From Candidatus Rifleibacteriota bacterium (GTDB lineage Bacteria; Muiribacteriota; Ozemobacteria; Ozemobacterales; Ozemobacteraceae), in contig JAQUZA010000179.1 of assembly GCA_028691595.1 (NCBI GenBank), positions 1-6,636 of the forward strand: a DNA stretch of 6,636 nt, given 5' to 3'. Made by a program: the position numbers and the translations under genes. Positions 5,726 through 6,636 of this stretch are shown here, piece after piece. The notes beneath the pieces were generated by a model that was given only the letters and a program-made list of their open reading frames with translations, made no database searches and was not told the origin of the DNA. Numbering within the stretch: the stretch's first letter is position 1; the number at the start of each line of letters is the position of its first letter.

Positions 5726-6636
5726 TCAGTGCGAAGAAGGCAGATTGATCTTGATCTGCTCAAGTATTTCAAGAGCAACTTCAAGGGCATTCTTGCCATC
5801 TTCAATGGTAACCAGAGGCTTGCGGCGTTCGTTGATGCAGGAAATAAAGTGTTCGAGCTCAAGGCGCAGTGGTTCGGCCTTATGCACTTCGAGTTCTTCC
5901 TGGATGATCTTTACTTCTAGGTTTGACTTACGACGCAGAGTTATAGCCTGGTTGGCGTAATCGAGGGAACAGTATTTATCCATCTCGAAAATTCGCAGTT
6001 TACGGATTTTTTCATCACTGATGCGTGATGCAGTAAGATTGGCAATACAACCGTTTTCAAAAACAATATGAGCATTGGCGATATCTTCATTTTCGGTCAA
6101 AACCGGAATTCCGACGGCATCTACCCTCTTGATAGGCGATTTAACAAGGGAAAGAACGATATCTATGTCGTGGATCATGAGATCCTGGACTACGCCGACA
6201 TCCTGGATTCGGGGCGAGAAGGGGCCCATACGCTGGCACTCGATGAACCTTGGGCTGTCACAGAGGGATTGCAATTTGATAATGGCGGCATTGAAGCGCT
6301 CAACATGGCCAACCTGCAGAGTAAGCTGCTTTTTTCCGGCCAGGGCAACAAGATCATTCGCTTCTTCAAGAGTTTTGGTGATCGGCTTCTCGATAAATGT
6401 ATGCACATTGCGTTCAAGAAAGAATCTGGCAACTTCATGGTGCAGAAAAGTCGGCACAACAACAGTTACTGCTGAAGCGATACCGGCAAGATCGCGATAG
6501 TCTTTAAAATATGGGACATTGTATTTTTCTGCTGCTTCGCGACCGGCTTCTTCGTTTACATCTGATATACCGACCAGGTGCGCACCACTGATTTCAGCCA
6601 GAAGTCTTGCATGATGTCTGCCCAGATGGCCAATGC
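5726..6636 (-). CDS. Gfo/Idh/MocA-family oxidoreductase, GnnA-like (5' end cut by right window edge)
   Basis: The reading frame is open to the window edge, giving 302 residues plus a stop. It begins IGHLGRHHARLLAE, the second half of a Rossmann dinucleotide-binding loop, so only about ten residues are missing. The family marks follow: an acid after strand 2 (LVGISDV), AVTVVVPTFLHHEVA (about 55-69), EKP with the family's catalytic-type Lys (82-84), GHVERFN (109-115) and QDLMIHDIDIVLSL (150-163). The GTG at 6457 is only an internal Val codon in the conserved VVVPT strand, not a start. These enzymes oxidise or reduce sugar hydroxyls with NAD(P). In Acidithiobacillus ferrooxidans a family member near lpxA/lpxB, GnnA, oxidises C3 of UDP-GlcNAc so that the aminotransferase GnnB can make UDP-GlcNAc3N for amide-rich lipid A. 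A similar role here is an inference from context. No gnnB is in the window, and the substrate could be another sugar nucleotide. Confidence 0.85.
   Translation of the reverse strand, partial: IGHLGRHHARLLAEISGAHLVGISDVNEEAGREAAEKYNVPYFKDYRDLAGIASAVTVVVPTFLHHEVARFFLERNVHTFIEKPITKTLEEANDLVALAGKKQLTLQVGHVERFNAAIIKLQSLCDSPRFIECQRMGPFSPRIQDVGVVQDLMIHDIDIVLSLVKSPIKRVDAVGIPVLTENEDIANAHIVFENGCIANLTASRISDEKIRKLRIFEMDKYCSLDYANQAITLRRKSNLEVKIIQEELEVHKAEPLRLELEHFISCINERRKPLVTIEDGKNALEVALEILEQIKINLPSSH

Noticed and set aside
5726..6457. Oxidoreductase starting at the GTG at 6457
   Set aside because: The frame stays open upstream and encodes the Rossmann GHLGRHHAR region, so the GTG is an internal Val codon.
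1..6636. Mobile element, defence system, RNA gene or CRISPR array
   Set aside because: No transposase or nuclease motifs, inverted terminal repeats, tRNA-like cloverleaf or spaced repeats were seen. The window is filled by envelope-lipid genes on one strand.

Overview
The window is a stretch of a lipid A (endotoxin) biosynthesis and export operon from a Gram-negative, outer-membrane-bearing bacterium. Every gene that can be supported lies on the minus strand, so transcription runs from high to low coordinates. There is no intergenic space longer than 11 bases. Both ends of the window cut through genes: the oxidoreductase on the right lacks only its first few residues, and the acyltransferase on the left lacks its catalytic and C-terminal part.

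In order of transcription the genes are: a Gfo/Idh/MocA-family sugar-nucleotide oxidoreductase (5726-6636, GnnA-like); a small isoprenylcysteine-methyltransferase-like (ICMT/PEMT-type) membrane protein (5123-5716); a canonical lipid-A-disaccharide synthase LpxB (3951-5126); an MsbA-type ABC exporter (2224-3954); a DUF374/LpxJ-like acyltransferase (1544-2227); a second, divergent LpxB paralogue (364-1554); and the N-terminal part of an LpxL/HtrB-type lipid A acyltransferase (1-361). Four consecutive junctions are stop/start overlaps (TTGA, GTGA, ATGA and an 11-base overlap), which suggests tight translational coupling. The operon promoter and terminator must lie outside the window.

The genes form a plausible pathway: possible precursor modification (oxidoreductase), joining of two acylated glucosamines (LpxB), secondary acylation (LpxJ-like and LpxL-like), and ATP-driven flipping across the inner membrane (MsbA). 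No kdtA/waaA or lpxK is found between these genes. The two most interesting points are the second LpxB, which keeps the nucleotide-binding motifs but has lost the VWAW...R...PFE segment without any change in length, and the presence of two unrelated families of late acyltransferase in one operon.

The organism cannot be named from this sequence. GC content appears close to balanced. LpxB has the CPQVWAW and DYPGFN motif forms rather than the SPSVWAW and DAPDFN forms of enteric gammaproteobacteria. The operon layout resembles that of deltaproteobacteria-like or other deep-branching diderm phyla, and this is an inference. No mobile elements, RNA genes, CRISPR arrays or sequence repeats were seen.
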